64,000 bases of DNA, from positions 117,897,388 through 117,961,387 of the forward strand of contig OY829326.1 in assembly GCA_963691655.1 (NCBI GenBank), given 5' to 3'. This document shows, piece after piece, positions 24,542 to 37,699 of the stretch (position 1 is the first letter of the stretch; the number at the start of each line of letters is the position of its first letter). The DNA comes from Toxonevra muliebris. Taxonomy: Eukaryota > Arthropoda > Insecta > Diptera > Pallopteridae. The position numbers and the translations under genes are program-made. The notes beneath the pieces are model-generated. The model was not told the DNA's origin. It did not search any database and worked only from the letters and a program-made list of their open reading frames with translations.

Positions 24542-26600
24542 CATACATCAACTTCAAATTATATTGTTTAACTTGAAATGTGTAATTTTCGACTTTTTTC
24601 GATATTTTCAAATTTTTTCGACATTTTTTATTTCGGTCAAAAATGTCTTCGCTGTATTCAGGCTTTTAATTTAAACAAATTTTTTTTTGATATATCATAC
24701 GGATCCCACTAGTAATAATCGGTCGTGTGGAATTTAGGATAGGTTAATTTGGAAGTGGCAGTGGATGCCTCACATAGACCGTCAGATACGTAGTGTTACC
24801 ACAAACTTTCTAGAGTTAACAAGGTCTTCCAGCTACATTCGTCGTTGTTTCCAATTAGAAAGTATCCGTAATATGTTCAAAGTTTTTCAATCGAGTCAGG
24901 TTTATACTGGCTATGTCATTTAGGGAGAGAAAGAACACACTCCCTAACTTTCTTAGTATGCTATTTCAAAAAGTTGGATCCATTAACTATGCGAACCAGT
25001 AAACTGCATTCTTTACGAGAAAGCAAGAACAAAATTTAGGGCTAAAAATGTTTACTATACGGGAGGAGTTTTGGCTCTTTTACCTTCTATTCGAAACAGA
25101 GAAAAGTAGTTTATCTAAGGCTGCGTAATGGAAACGTAATTAATAGTCTAATATATTAAGTTCGGTATTAATGAGTGGGCGAATAATTTTTTTTATAAAA
25201 GAAATAATGATTAACCACGCCCATTTTCTTTTGTTGACACACTTTCTTACTTTATTCTCCAGCTGATTTGCACCCTTATCGCGTTGAAGTGTAGCACCTA
25301 CATATACAAATACAAACTGATAAGAACATATGTATGTACACACAAAGTACAGCAACAGTAGTGTACACACAAGAGAATGGTAAACAAAAGTAGAAACAAA
25401 ACAAAACAAAAAAAGGTAAGATGAAATTCAATCGTAAATTGAAAACGACACCCCCACACCTTACGCTCCGCAGCACTTGAGCATTACATCAAAGAATATA
25501 AACATCATAACCAGCACCAATATCCCAAACTACTCATAATCATAATCCCACGAAAAACGAAATGTTACCAAAAGCAAGCAAGCGCCGAGACACCGAATTA
25601 AAGTGGCTGCTAGCCACATAGCGATAGGTAACGTAATGACGTATCACGTGAGCGGAGTGAAGCGACGTGAGACCATAGAATAGAGCAATAGCAACAGCTA
25701 CAAAAACGACAGCAGCAGCACCAGCAATGGGGACGTTGTTTTACTGACTGACTGCATGCACACCGTATACAAGACGACGACGACGACAACGATGGATGGA
25801 ATTGTTGGTTAAAAAGTATGTGTGCTTTGACGCAACTGTACTTTTTCAAAGTTACGATGCTGAATGAAAAGTGATTTCGCATATACGCGCGCACCGCGCA
25901 GCACCGAATCACAAAAACAATAGATGCGTCGTTGAACTTTAAATGGTGAATGCAGCAAATTGAAACAAATTTTAGTTTTTTTTTTTTGGTTTTTTAATTA
26001 AAAAAAACCTTTTTTTATTTATTATATTTTTGTGGTTTTTACAAACTACGTTGTTGTTGTTATTATTCAGTTGTTGGCATTATAATATTGTTTGTTTTTA
26101 TGTTTTTATTTTATATTTTTTTTTTGTTTTTTGTAAATTATACATTAAATCCATTGAGATAATAAAATATTTAATTTCTACAAAAACTACATAAAATATG
26201 TATGCGTATGGGGTTTTTATTCCGTTATTATTACCGTTAGATATTTTAATAATTATGATTATAATAGTTTAATAATAATGAAAAAATCAAAGATAAAGAA
26301 TATTTAGTTGTCAGCTCTGTTTTTCTTTTTTTCTTTTTAAACACATCATTTCTCCAACTCAGTAGCTCCGTAGAATGCGTGCTCTGTCATCACGCATCCG
26401 TGCGGATTGATTAGAGAAGAAACATTGTGAATGCACATATTTAATTCTACCTTAAAGTATATATTTTGTTTATATTTAATTTAAATATATAGAGAAAATA
26501 TTACAAAAAATAATTATTAGAAGATGAAATAAAATTTAACTTAAGAATTGTACGCGCGTCAAGTGTTTCGTCATTCGTAATATATGAAATTACACCCTAG
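24542..26600. other. Intergenic, no gene seen
   Basis: Short chance ORFs only. There is a long T-rich stretch near 25975-26130. I see no promoter, RNA gene or bounded repeat that I can support. Confidence 0.4.
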
Positions 26601-27004
26601 TGGTCGATGATGTGGGAGTGGCCTAATGCCTCGTTAATGTGACGGAACACTCTCGCCGTTTTTGTGATATTCTGGAGCACGTACTTCTTCCACTTCCAGC
26701 GTTTTTCCGCACGCAGAAACAAACAAATAAAATTTATTTTTTAATTTGCTCCACAAAAGTTGACGGTTTTTTTTATTATTATTATTTAACTGCCAGCAAG
26801 AAGCGATAATTGATGTTGGTTTAACAGAAGTATATGTCCATTTTTGCAAAAATCAAGTACTTAAATGTAATTATTACATATCAAAGGTTTATATCTTTCT
26901 TCATTGATGTTTTTTTTTTTTTTTGTTTTATATGTATAGTAAATTAAGAAAATTTGTATAAATGTATGGTAGTAATTAGAATATGTTATAAAAACTCCGT
27001 AGAC

Positions 27005-27569
<565 letters not shown>

Positions 27570-28540
27570 TTAACTAGAAGTAGAAGATGTAAAGAAATAG
27601 ATTAGAATTAAATTTTTTATAAGCAGACACACTATTTTTATTTGAATGTAACGCACACTTTGAGCTACGACCAGCGACTAAATCAAGCACATGGAAATAA
27701 TCTATTGATAGGTTTCAACCAACCACTCTTTGCTATTGTTTATAAAAATTCAATTGAGTTTGGTTCAATGAATTTTTATGCAGGAGGCACATCAAATTAA
27801 AACTGCAGCTGCTGCGTCCCATGATACATTCATGAACACACAAGTTTTAACATGATCGTTCTTTTCTTAGCTGCGATTGAGAATTTTTCCATGTGGAAGA
27901 AAGCCAACGCACATGTCGATGAATTTTGAAGTGCTATTTCTGCGGCGTGTTACTTTATTTCTTTAGGCAGGAAATTTAATAAATTTCTTAACATTTTCAC
28001 AAGCAAAACAAAGAAAATTGTTGTTGCCACCATGTGATTGCCATGAGGCATTAAGGGTGTAGTTGAATGCATTACATGATCCATGCAAACTCTGCTTCTT
28101 GAGGTTTTATCCTCATTCATTAGGTTATACAATGCGTTAGCTGATAAATAGGGTGGATTTAATCAATTAGAAACATATATGGTGGTTGTAAAGTTGCGAT
28201 TATTTATTAAAGTAGCAAATATAAGATTGTTACAGTTATCGTACTTGTCCTTCATATACATATCTGTATTTATGAAAATTATGTAACAAAATTAAATTTA
28301 TAACTTGGGTTCTAAAGGATATAACTCCGTTGAATTTTGTTATAAACTGGCTATAAACTGATTTGTAGTCAACTTAAATCCTTAAAATTGAGAATAAAGC
28401 AAATAGAACAATCATGCCAAATCTAGAATTAAATAAACTATAATCTAATCACACATTTTAGGAGTATATCAAAGCAAAGTTAGAACATTCATTCTCAGAA
28501 ATGAGACGCAATAAAAAAAGAACATTCTGGAATTATTAAG

Positions 28541-29076
28541 GGCCGTTCAGACGGTCGAACATGCTCGAAAACCGCAAGTCGTCTCACGACAAATCTCATC
28601 ATGTGAGCGCAACAAACGGTGTTCGAGCTTGCTCGATAAAAATAAAATTATTTTGATATTTGCCAACGACTCGACGACATGCTCGACAATACGAGCCAGT
28701 GTCGCCCCAACTGACTTCAAACATTTCTACATTTCGAGGCAAACGTTTTTGAGTATCGCGCTCAAAATTAAAGAATACTGGCGTGAATTCATTGAAATTC
28801 ATAAAACATTTCTCGAACTATAGAAAATTAATAGCGAAATTTATAAAAACAAGCTATTAAAAAGCATATGAATGCTATTACAAAAAATAAAGGAAATAAT
28901 AGGAAATCTAATATATTGCAACAGTGGCAGCGATTGCCCTCGTCATTTTGCTTCTTTGAGGGCTACCGAATTATGACGGTCTCACAAGTTCCACCGTGTA
29001 AAAAAAAAGCTAGTTTTTTTTAATCGTACATGTCTTTAAGTGTAGTTTTCTAGCATGCTCGATCATCTAAATCACC
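28541..29076. mobile_element. MITE-like element with AGAYGRTCGARCATGCT termini
   Basis: The left end GGCCGTTCAGACGGTCGAAC is related to the inverted right end GGTGATTTAGATGATCGAGC. The match continues through ATGCT-GAAAAC for about 47 bp with roughly 14 mismatches. There is no coding capacity. It is an old copy with tentative boundaries. Confidence 0.45.
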
Positions 29077-29083
29077 TTTTGTG

Positions 29084-29286
29084 GCTGTTCACACGGGCGC
29101 AAGCATGAGCTCACGTCTGAAAGAGAAAGGTAGAAAAAATAGATAGTAAGAGGTAGAAAAAATAGATAGTAAGAGGTAGAAAAATAGATAGTAAGAGATA
29201 GAAACTCGCTTGTCTTTTTCTAACTACCTATTTTTTCCACATCTCTTTTGCAGATAGGCGTCCATGCTTGCGCCCGTGTAAACAGC
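29084..29286. mobile_element. Short MITE with 24-bp inverted ends, 203 bp
   Basis: The ends are GCTGTTCACACGGGCGCAAG-CATG and its inverse with one mismatch. Partial pairing continues inward (AAAAAATAGATAG with CTACCTATTTTTT). The middle has about three tandem copies of AGGTAGAAAAAATAGATAGTA. It directly abuts the preceding element. Confidence 0.75.
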
Positions 29287-29652
29287 AGCTTTAATGGCAA
29301 ACAAAATTGGCAACAGTTGCAGCGGGGACAAATGTGTTTTGCTATCATAGTCATGTGCAAATTTGTCGCCAGTGATTAAAATTACTTACAATGTTTCTCC
29401 TTCGTTTTTTTTTTTACCTATGTGGGGAACAATAATAATTTTTCTCCTCGGTAATATCAATGTGGTTCTAATTGATTTATTTCGACCTTGCCATACTTTA
29501 GCACCAACAATTCTGCTTCTACAAACGTTGAATCTTTTCAGCCCAGCCCTTGGAAAAAATTTTTACTGAGGTATTTAACTAAGGAAATGAGTTCTTTACG
29601 TGTGAAAATTCGTATGCTTTATTTTGTGTCGAGAATGTTTTGAAATACATAT

Positions 29653-29687
<35 letters not shown>

Positions 29688-31224
29688 GGTGTATTAAAAT
29701 TATCTTAGAAATCATTCCACAAAATTTGTCATTTATAAATAAATTAAGCTCATCTGCTTAAATTTAAAATATTTTCTCTACAATTTAGAGAAATTTCTTT
29801 CGAGTACAGAAACTATAACAATTTTTGATTCCAAGTGAATGCAATAATACTAGAGCAGCAATATACAAAGCAAATAAAGAAAAGAGGTCATCAGCATCTC
29901 AATAATGGAAAAGTTTCACAAAAGTATAATTGCAGCAATGCATTATTTACTCAATAATGTGCAGCAATATGAATGTGTGTGAAAAAGCAAAATGCAATTA
30001 TAAAATTTAAAAAAAAAAAAAAAAACAAGCGAGAAAAATACAAAATTGGCGGTAAAAACAAAAAAGAAATATTCATTTCATTTTGCGCGCAATTATAGTA
30101 CAGAGAAAATAATAAGAGAGACACACTAATAGAAAGAGAAAAAACGCAAATGAAAATCGATTCTGCCATTCGCGCGTAATTTATTTAATGAAATGAATTA
30201 ATTGCTAGTACCTGATAATTATTAGTAATTTTTTTGATAAAATACAATTTCAGAAAATAATTAAATTCTAATTCAATGGAATTAATGAAAAATGGCTGTA
30301 TATCAGATTACACGCAACGAATGATTAACCAATAATTAATAAATAGTCGATTTCGACAAAAAAAATTACTAGAAATAGAAAAAAGAACCAAACTATGACG
30401 TAATTTGGCCACATCACAAAAACACAAACAAGGTTGCGTTAATGTAAAAAATATTAAAGGCTCATTTACATGTTCCTTTCATATATTCCCAGTTAAATAT
30501 TTACATTACGAATTACTTTTACTCTATAATTGCAACTCTGCATATGTAAAGACAAAACAATAAAGTCTAGTGAACGTGCAATCAACAATAAACTTTGAAT
30601 GAAAAAGCGCCAAAGAATGAATGACTGAAGAGAAATGAACAGATTGTTCGCTCTGCGCGTGCGAGTGTATACGTGCGCTCAAAATACGTATACACACACA
30701 TACACCGACGCGCCGCATGAAACTTGTGTAAAGTTAAAACCAAATGAGAAAGAAAAAAAACTAGTGAATTTAATATTTCCAAAATTGAAAAATCGCATAA
30801 ATATAAAAAATTAAAAACTCACTTCAATTTTTTTAATTGCTATGCTTTTTCAATTTAATTTCACATCACTGAGAGAAAATTTTAATTTTAACACTTTTTT
30901 TTTCGCATTTCAAATTTTCACAAAAAACAAAAAGTTAAATTTTCCACTTTGCAGCAGTAGCCGCCATTTTGAAAAATCTACCAAAGAAATTAATAAAATT
31001 TTATTTCATGCATTTGCACGGCAAATTGTATGTATCTATAGCGCGAAGCATTTAACCGACCACAGGAGTCTCAATCAGCGGAGCACCCCCAGAATGTTAA
31101 CTTTATATATATCTTCAACTAATAAATTTCAATAAGTTATTTACCAATTATTAATTTATTCAGTTTTCGTATTGCATTCTTGGTAAAGCAAAAAAAAAAA
31201 AAAAAGTTTAATTTTTGCACTTAC

Positions 31225-31395
31225 CTTTGAGTTTTTTGTTTTGTTGATTTGATTTAATGAGAATTTATTTTTCACAATTCGTTTTCTCCGATGTTCACTT
31301 TCGCACACGTCTATTCTCTTCACCGATTAATTTCACAATGAAATTTGGGTGATGAATTTCGTATAGTTGTAGCTGTGAGAGCACATTCTATTGCG
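31225..31395 (-). promoter_or_regulatory. Probable H3.3 non-coding first exon and promoter region
   Basis: On the minus strand a good donor (CAAAG then GTAAGTGC) lies at 31224/31225. A matching acceptor (CTTCTAG at about 27574) sits 10 nt before the H3.3 start codon. This predicts a 5' UTR intron of about 3.65 kb, as known for fly H3.3 genes. The transcription start is not visible; the region around 31300-31420 is relatively less AT-rich. This is an inference from splice signals only. Confidence 0.45.
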
Positions 31396-34300
31396 GCGTT
31401 GCATTAATCGGTATTACTATAGTACATCAATATTGATACTATTTCAACATTCCCGTGTTTTGCTTTTTGAGGAATTTTGCGTTGAAAGAGCGACGCCCAT
31501 TTTAAGGTCTGTACAACAAATATATCTAAATAAGAGGTATTGAAAAAGCTTAAAAATTCCCATTTCGTTGAGTTATGACTTCGAAAATGACTTAATTTGC
31601 AATTTTCGTGGTAATTTCAGATATCTACGCATAACATAACTAAATAAGACCACATTTCAAAAAGATCATGGGTTTCATGCTTACCGAAGTAAACCAGTAC
31701 TTTCGTTCAATATATACCTTTTCCCACTCTTAAAATCTGACTAAAATGTAGTACTTTAAGTGCAACACTGTGGCAAGAGAAGAGGAGAATGGCGGAAATT
31801 CATTGTGGGTTTTGTGGATTGCGATGGGGATGCCATTTGCTTTTATCAACGTCTTCAGTTTATATTCTGAATTATATCATACATTTTTTACTATTGAAAG
31901 GTACAGTCCCTGATGGAAAAATACTACCACTTTTTATTCATAATTAGGTTAAATGATGTAATCTCAATGGCAAAACTTGTTTAAGTCAATTTGGTACAGT
32001 CACTGAGGGAAATATATCAACAGTTGTTTTACTCATAATTGGGTTAGATGATGTAATCACAATGACAAAACTTGTCTATGTTCGAGTCTAACCTATTTTT
32101 AATAGCATTTGATAGTGTGAAAGAAGGGCGGGTGCGATCATAAGATCTTTTTACTACATTAATTCACTATAGAATATTGTCAAGGTCACATAATTAAGTA
32201 TTATTTCTATATATCATGATATGCTCATAGCATTATCTCTTCACAACTGCACCATGATTATAAAACTTTTGGGTTTAAAATGGCGTCATTTTCTGTTCTG
32301 ACAAAAAGTAATGCGCATATCTCATGTTGGTGAGGAAAGAAGTGAAGTTGCCGCAAGATGGAAGATGATGTCATCAATGTAATGACAGTGCATAATTTCC
32401 AATGAGAGGTTATAACGTATAAGAATTTTCAGCGCAGTTCTAAATTTTGATAAAAAGAAAGTAATGAGTCCTATCATTGAAATTTGAAGAGTTTTTTTAT
32501 TTCGGTGATTTATGCAGGTATATAAATGTACACAAAAAAATTCTAAAAAATTTTTTTATAAAATTTATTATGTATAATTTTACAGAATTTGGCGTCTGGC
32601 ATCCCCCAGTAGTGGTGTGTTTAATGTTCGAATTCCAAAGTGTAGAGTTGCCGGATGAAAGTAATAATTGCCTGTGAAGTTTTTTGATTATTAACACTTG
32701 TATGGTTTTCTGAATATGTTCGCTGATTGGAATACCATGATTTTTTATACTTTTTCTAAAATATTGTCCAATGTTCTGTGCCAACTGTGCCAAACGACCC
32801 TGTCATTTTGTAACGTCATCATAAAACTGCTTTCAATAGCGCAATCTGTGTTAAAATAAAGACCCAGAGTCGACGCAAGTGCTCAAGTTCTGCTCGACCA
32901 CTGCTCCGTGAGTATCACAGAAACGCAACATGCTTAACAAAAGTTGGTTTGAGCGGTCGCAATTTCTTCGAGCGTATTACTTTACTGCTACTTTAGCTGA
33001 GCATATTTTGCATATTGTCATCAGAAATTCAGAAAGCCGTAACTACACATTCAACTTTTTTTTTACAGGAGGAACAAAAAACAATGTAAAAAATATAAAA
33101 AATATTTAAGAAAATGTAATTGTGAAGGTTTAGCATTTTTATAGCCGCTTAGTTACTTAAAAAGACTAAAATATTTTGTTTTCTTTTTCATTCGAGTGTG
33201 TAAATACATCTATTTGCTTATTAAATTCATGAACTTGTAGGAGTTGAAAATTGCAGGGTCATGTGGTGTGGGCAGGTGCATCAAAAAAAAAAAAAAAAAA
33301 AAAAAAATTGTGTGGTTATGGCTTTTTAGAATTTAGATGACGATATATGACCTTGACGCTTAAAAACAGCTGTATGTAAAACTACATATAAAAAAAAAAA
33401 AACTATCAAAATTAATTTTTTTTAAATAAAAATGGATACAACAGTAGTAAACGTTTCTTATGTTGTAAATGATATGACGTCATGGATACAGATGAGTAGC
33501 ACTCAATGCTGCAAAGTGGTAAATATAATTTCAAAAGCTTTCATATTCTTTTATGCATCTGCCAAATTTATTTCGCTCAAATGTAGCAAGCCGTTGTGAA
33601 GATGCTAAATGTAGCACAAACAGCTCGAAATCAAAAATGTAGTAGTGGCGAATCAAATTGCGTCTGCGAAATGCAACCAATATAACCATGGAAAAAAATT
33701 AAAGTTGTGGAAGACAGAGTTGAGCCTGCTATCACCTGTTATAAATCTGCTTTGGTTAAAAGTGTCAAATAATTATTGCTTTTGTGTAAATAAATTGAAA
33801 ATACTGAAATTAATGCATAAAGAATTTTTGGAAAAATAAGTGTTACTTATTTAACATGCAAAATATTCGAAAGATATTTGATTTGATTTTAATTTTTGGA
33901 CTACAATTTGAACGTTCACAGACGCAAATGCAAATTCAATTGAAATGTTGAAGAAGCCTCTACTATTTATGGACAAGTAAGTTTGTTTTCATTTCGTTTT
34001 TATAATAAAAAGATATAAAATTGTTTTTAGATGAATAATGCATTTATTGTTGTAAACCATAATATTCTGCGGACAATGCCAGGCGAACAATCTATTAGTC
34101 CAGTCGGTAGAGTAAAAAATCCACCAAAAGTTCATAATAATTTTTATCTGAGATTTTTCTTCAGTAATTGTTAGTGGGGGTATGATAGATGGAAAAACCA
34201 TAAAAATCAGTTCTGGGTTTGCAGAGCGACCCCCCAAAAACCCTCTCTTTGGTGAAAAAAGCCTTTTTTTTTACTAATAACGGGTTAACCGTTGGAGATA

Positions 34301-34700
34301 TCAAAAAATTACTACAGAAAAAAAGCTTGTCATAGTTTTCGGGATATTCAATATTCAAGGTCATCTTGTCTTTCTAATCTCTAAAATTTTAAAGTCTGCC
34401 AAAGAGCGAGGAATGGGTAGACTAGAAAGCACATTGTACTGCGTCCCGAAGTGGGACACTCTCCTACCATAAGACTAGGTACAATAAAAATTGAAAAATT
34501 CTGTCCCATAACTGTGCAAGTGATGTACGCTACCGTTATAATGGTTGCTCAGCCGCTGCTACATGTGTCATTGTTGAGCTGCTTATGATATATTTTGCGT
34601 CTGCTGAACGGTATTCTACATGTGAGCAGTCAAATTAATGACAACTGCGATTGTTGTCACAATCAAAATTATTAAAAAGTAAAAATAAAGTTCTAAGTAA
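31396..34700. other. Intergenic, no gene seen
   Basis: AT-rich. It includes a two-copy tandem duplication at 31901-32085 and long poly(A) tracts at about 33283 and 33393. Short ORFs lack protein character. Confidence 0.4.
31901..32085. repeat. Tandem duplication, two units of about 93 bp
   Basis: Units start with GTACAGTCCCTGATGG (31901) and GTACAGTCACTGAGGG (31994). Both contain CATAATT-GGTTA-ATGATGTAATC and end in CAAAACTTGT. They differ at roughly one site in five. Confidence 0.75.
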
Positions 34701-34726
34701 CATAAAAAATATTAATTTCAAAGATT

Positions 34727-34966
34727 ATGAACGATATCGATCTTATAAGCGAATTTTTTGTAGACGATATTGAAGATCTGTTAGCTAATGTAGTGCAGTA
34801 TGTAATGGAGAATGTAGTTCCCCAAGCTGATTCGGGTTTGCTGGCGGTTACGTCTCGCGAAGTACGCGCAAAGAATGAAAATTATTATGAGGCTAACGTT
34901 CCACAATTTAATCTCCATTTATTTAAAAAACATTTTAGAATGTCTCGAGGAACTTTTGAGGTATAG
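34727..34966 (+). pseudogene. PIF/Harbinger-like (HARBI1-type) transposase N-terminal fragment
   Basis: A 79-codon frame ending in FNLHLFKKHFRMSRGTFEV. The F-x-KHFRMSR-TFE block is typical of the start of Harbinger-family transposase/nuclease proteins. The frame stops immediately afterwards and the DDE catalytic domain is absent. A minus-strand Tc1 relic begins within about 30 bp. Identification rests on one short motif. Confidence 0.5.
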
Positions 34967-34974
34967 TAACAACC

Positions 34975-35535
34975 ATTGACAACAAAGCCTAAGATTTAAA
35001 TTCCTAAAACGATGTCCTGGTGGTCTGCGTACATAACGGATCCCATCAGACGAGCAAAGGTTGAATTTGCTTTCATCTGACAACAGTACTTTTGCCCAGT
35101 CTGCTTTTGTCCAATGTTGGTTCTGTCTATAGAATGCTAACCGTGCTTTTCTATTCTTCTCTGATATGAAGTGCTTCCTTGCAGGTCTTCGCACAAACAG
35201 TTTTGCTGAAATAAGTCGACGGCGAGCAGTAAGGGTAGTCATATCGAGACCCAAATCCTCATCGGCAAACGTTTTCACGTCTGTATCAATTTTCCTGGGA
35301 TCATCTTTTACTACTTTTGGCAAAGTAACCGGTCTTGATGTTCGGTAGAAATTTTCTGCGACCACTGCCCAATTTTCGTTTTGGTGATTCTGTACCTACT
35401 AAAAATGCGACTAACGGTTGATTGGCCAATACCGAATCGCAAAACCACTTCACGACTGGATTTTCCGGAATCCTTGCCGTAACAATAGTTTTTTTTAGAA
35501 CAGCTACTTAATTGCTTTTTAATCGAAGCCATTTT
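34975..35535 (-). pseudogene. Tc1-like transposase fragment, frameshifted
   Basis: From 35535 downward the minus strand reads a helix-turn-helix region (SSREVVLRFGIGQSTVSRIFSRY), then after a frame break SRPVTLPKVVKDDPRK, then LTARRRL, the RKHFISEKNRKARL segment and LLSDESKFNL, which carries the second catalytic Asp of Tc1 enzymes, then RYVRRPPGHRF. The C-terminal third is missing. It is degenerate and inactive. Confidence 0.75.
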
Positions 35536-36665
35536 CACACAAAATAAGATATAAGGTCCATACCTATACTTTACCGCGGGTGCACGAGTTTACCCCAAAC
35601 AGCCCAAAAGCGTTTCCGTACACAAAAAAACTTGCAAATGAGAGCAAAGATGAGAGAGTAATTGTCTTCTTCTTCTTGCACGAAACAACCCGAAATTTTT
35701 CTTCCGGTAAAAATGGTAAAAGTGTCAAACAATCATATGTTTGTGTTTATCAGCTGTTTTGCTTTTGAGAAAATTTATTGAAAATTTTAAATTTATAAAT
35801 AATTAAAGAATTTTTGGAAAAATGAATGTGGGAAAATATTTAAAAGACATTTTAAAATGTATTAATTGTATGTTTGTTAATTTATAACTACATTCTCCAT
35901 AGATTAATGGCGCAAGTGTCTGTTCAACTTCTGATGATGTAGGAGCTTCTGCTATTTCTGAATAATACAAATGGTGGTTGTGAACCAGAAAATTCTATAG
36001 AAGTAGTCAGGCAAATAATCTATGTTTAACTTTTTCATTATTTCTTGATTTCCTTGTAAGATTTAACAATTTTTATTTTATTAAATACCGCAGACACTTG
36101 GTTTTTTTAAATTTAACTGCTGCTACAATTTGATGTTTTGTTTTGTGCAAGAAAAGTGTTTTTTTTTAGCGATTCCGTACTATTGTGCATTTTTGTTTAT
36201 AGCAGAGAGAATTTTTTGTTTTCTCTCAGTTTACCAAACTTTACCCAAAAAGTACGGGTTACGGACCTATCAAATGCAAAGGTAATGGCATTCAAAAAAT
36301 AAAAAGAAGTGTTGCATTTTTTTTTGCCGATTAAATTTAGAGGGTATTTCATTTAGAAATATATTAAAATTATAAGTATACAACTAAGCTCAGATTTTTT
36401 TTGATGAAAATGCTTCTACCAGAATTATTTGATACTAACGTGGCTCTGTTATTGAAAATCTTTTATGGTTTATGAGTAACAAAGCTTTATAGTTACAGAG
36501 ATTGGGTGTTGCATTTTTTCTGTCCGCTACTATATATAAAAAAATGAAATGTACTTTAATTTGTATTATACTTTCCGAAATTGTTCTCAACTTTATTGAA
36601 AAATATGCATTTTTCAACTCGCTTATTTTCTTTTTTATTGAATAACATCAACATTAAAATTTCAT
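35536..36665. other. Intergenic, no gene seen
   Basis: AT-rich DNA between transposon debris and the secreted-protein cluster. Nothing further is supported. Confidence 0.4.
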
Positions 36666-37360
36666 TTATTTAAATTTAGAGCATGTTCTTACAGACGCTG
36701 GGAATTCATTAAAACCATCTTTGCACTTAGTCATAGCAGTATTAACGCATACATTTGCATCAGAGCCGGCGGTGGGCACCTTCTTAATCAATTTCAGAGC
36801 ATGTTTGATTTGTTTGCGCAATGTCAACAGTTTACTTAATAATTTTCGGAAGCATTTCGATGACGATTTCTTCTTACCATCGGTCTCTTCATTGTAGTCA
36901 CCATTATTACAAACATTCTCATTCAAATTGATAATATCATTCGAAGTACTAACTATGTCCTTACAAGCGTTCACAACTTTCTGTGCTTTCTTAGATACTT
37001 CAGTACCGCAAGCGTTTACATCATCGATCAGTTGTAATGCAGTATTTTTCACATTGATAACTCCTTTAATGGTGCAATTAATGCCACGTAATGTTTTCAA
37101 CACCTTTCTAAAGACCCAATATAAACCATTGAATCCTTTACCGAATACAGTGACATTTTCAATTTCATCGGGCGTGATTAAAATTTCATCGAAATCAATT
37201 TCATAATCAACTGAAGGTTGAATGGAATCGGCGTGAATCTAAATAGTTTGTAAAGTAAAATAAATTAAACTTTTATGCCTTTTTGGGTTTAAATTAGTAT
37301 ACGTACGGCTACCACCACAAAGCACAATCCAACGAGTAAAGTTAATATTGATAATTTCAT
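36666..37360 (-). CDS. Secreted cysteine-rich protein, cluster copy A (DUF725/TsetseEP-like)
   Basis: Exons 37307-37360 (18 codons) and 36666-37238 join in phase 0 to give 208 aa. Exon 1 is a complete signal peptide (MKLSILTLLVGLCFVVVA). The mature part starts with an acidic stretch (YEIDFDEILITPDEIE), then a helical domain with regularly spaced Cys: RGINC, NACG, NAC, ENVC, SKC, NVC and RTC. A Lys-rich insert lies around GKKKSSSKC. Spacing and length suggest the fly DUF725 (TsetseEP N-terminal) family, whose function is mostly unknown; this assignment is from memory of the pattern. It has the least obvious TATA box of the four and is divergent from copy B. Confidence 0.8.
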
Positions 37361-37699
37361 CGTAGTTAGGGGTAGTTATTTTCGTTTGAAATTCTTTGGA
37401 GTTACTAATAAAATCGAGGAAAGCAAAAGAGTTTTGTTGCTTATTTGAGAATTTCATATCATATCTTTGAATAATTTCATATCATATCATTTAAAGTTAT
37501 CATCCATATTTTGAATTTAATACTGTACATTCTTAGTCACTTCAATGTATTCAAGTGTAAGTATATATGTACAGGCGCGGATACAAGGGGGGAACAGGGG
37601 GAAATTCCCCCCTTAAAAATTGAATAACTTAAACAGGCAAAAAGGTGAACATAATTAGTTATTGATGTTCTTAGTTATTACGATGTATAAGAATTTAGT

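Larger units (their letters stand above)
27574..31224. other. Probable H3.3 5' UTR intron
   Basis: Contains two adjacent MITE-like elements (28541-29076 and 29084-29286), a 32-nt poly(A) tract near 29655 and many short purine repeats. No exon was recognised. If the upstream exon is wrong, this is simply the 5' flank of H3.3. Confidence 0.45.

Noticed and set aside
25610..25912. Cys-rich 100-codon minus-strand frame
   Set aside because: Composition comes from GCAGCA/GACGAC microsatellite-like DNA; no start context, splice support or homology pattern.
28599..28802. 67-codon minus-strand frame
   Set aside because: Lies wholly within an inverted-repeat element and overlaps an equally long frame on the other strand.
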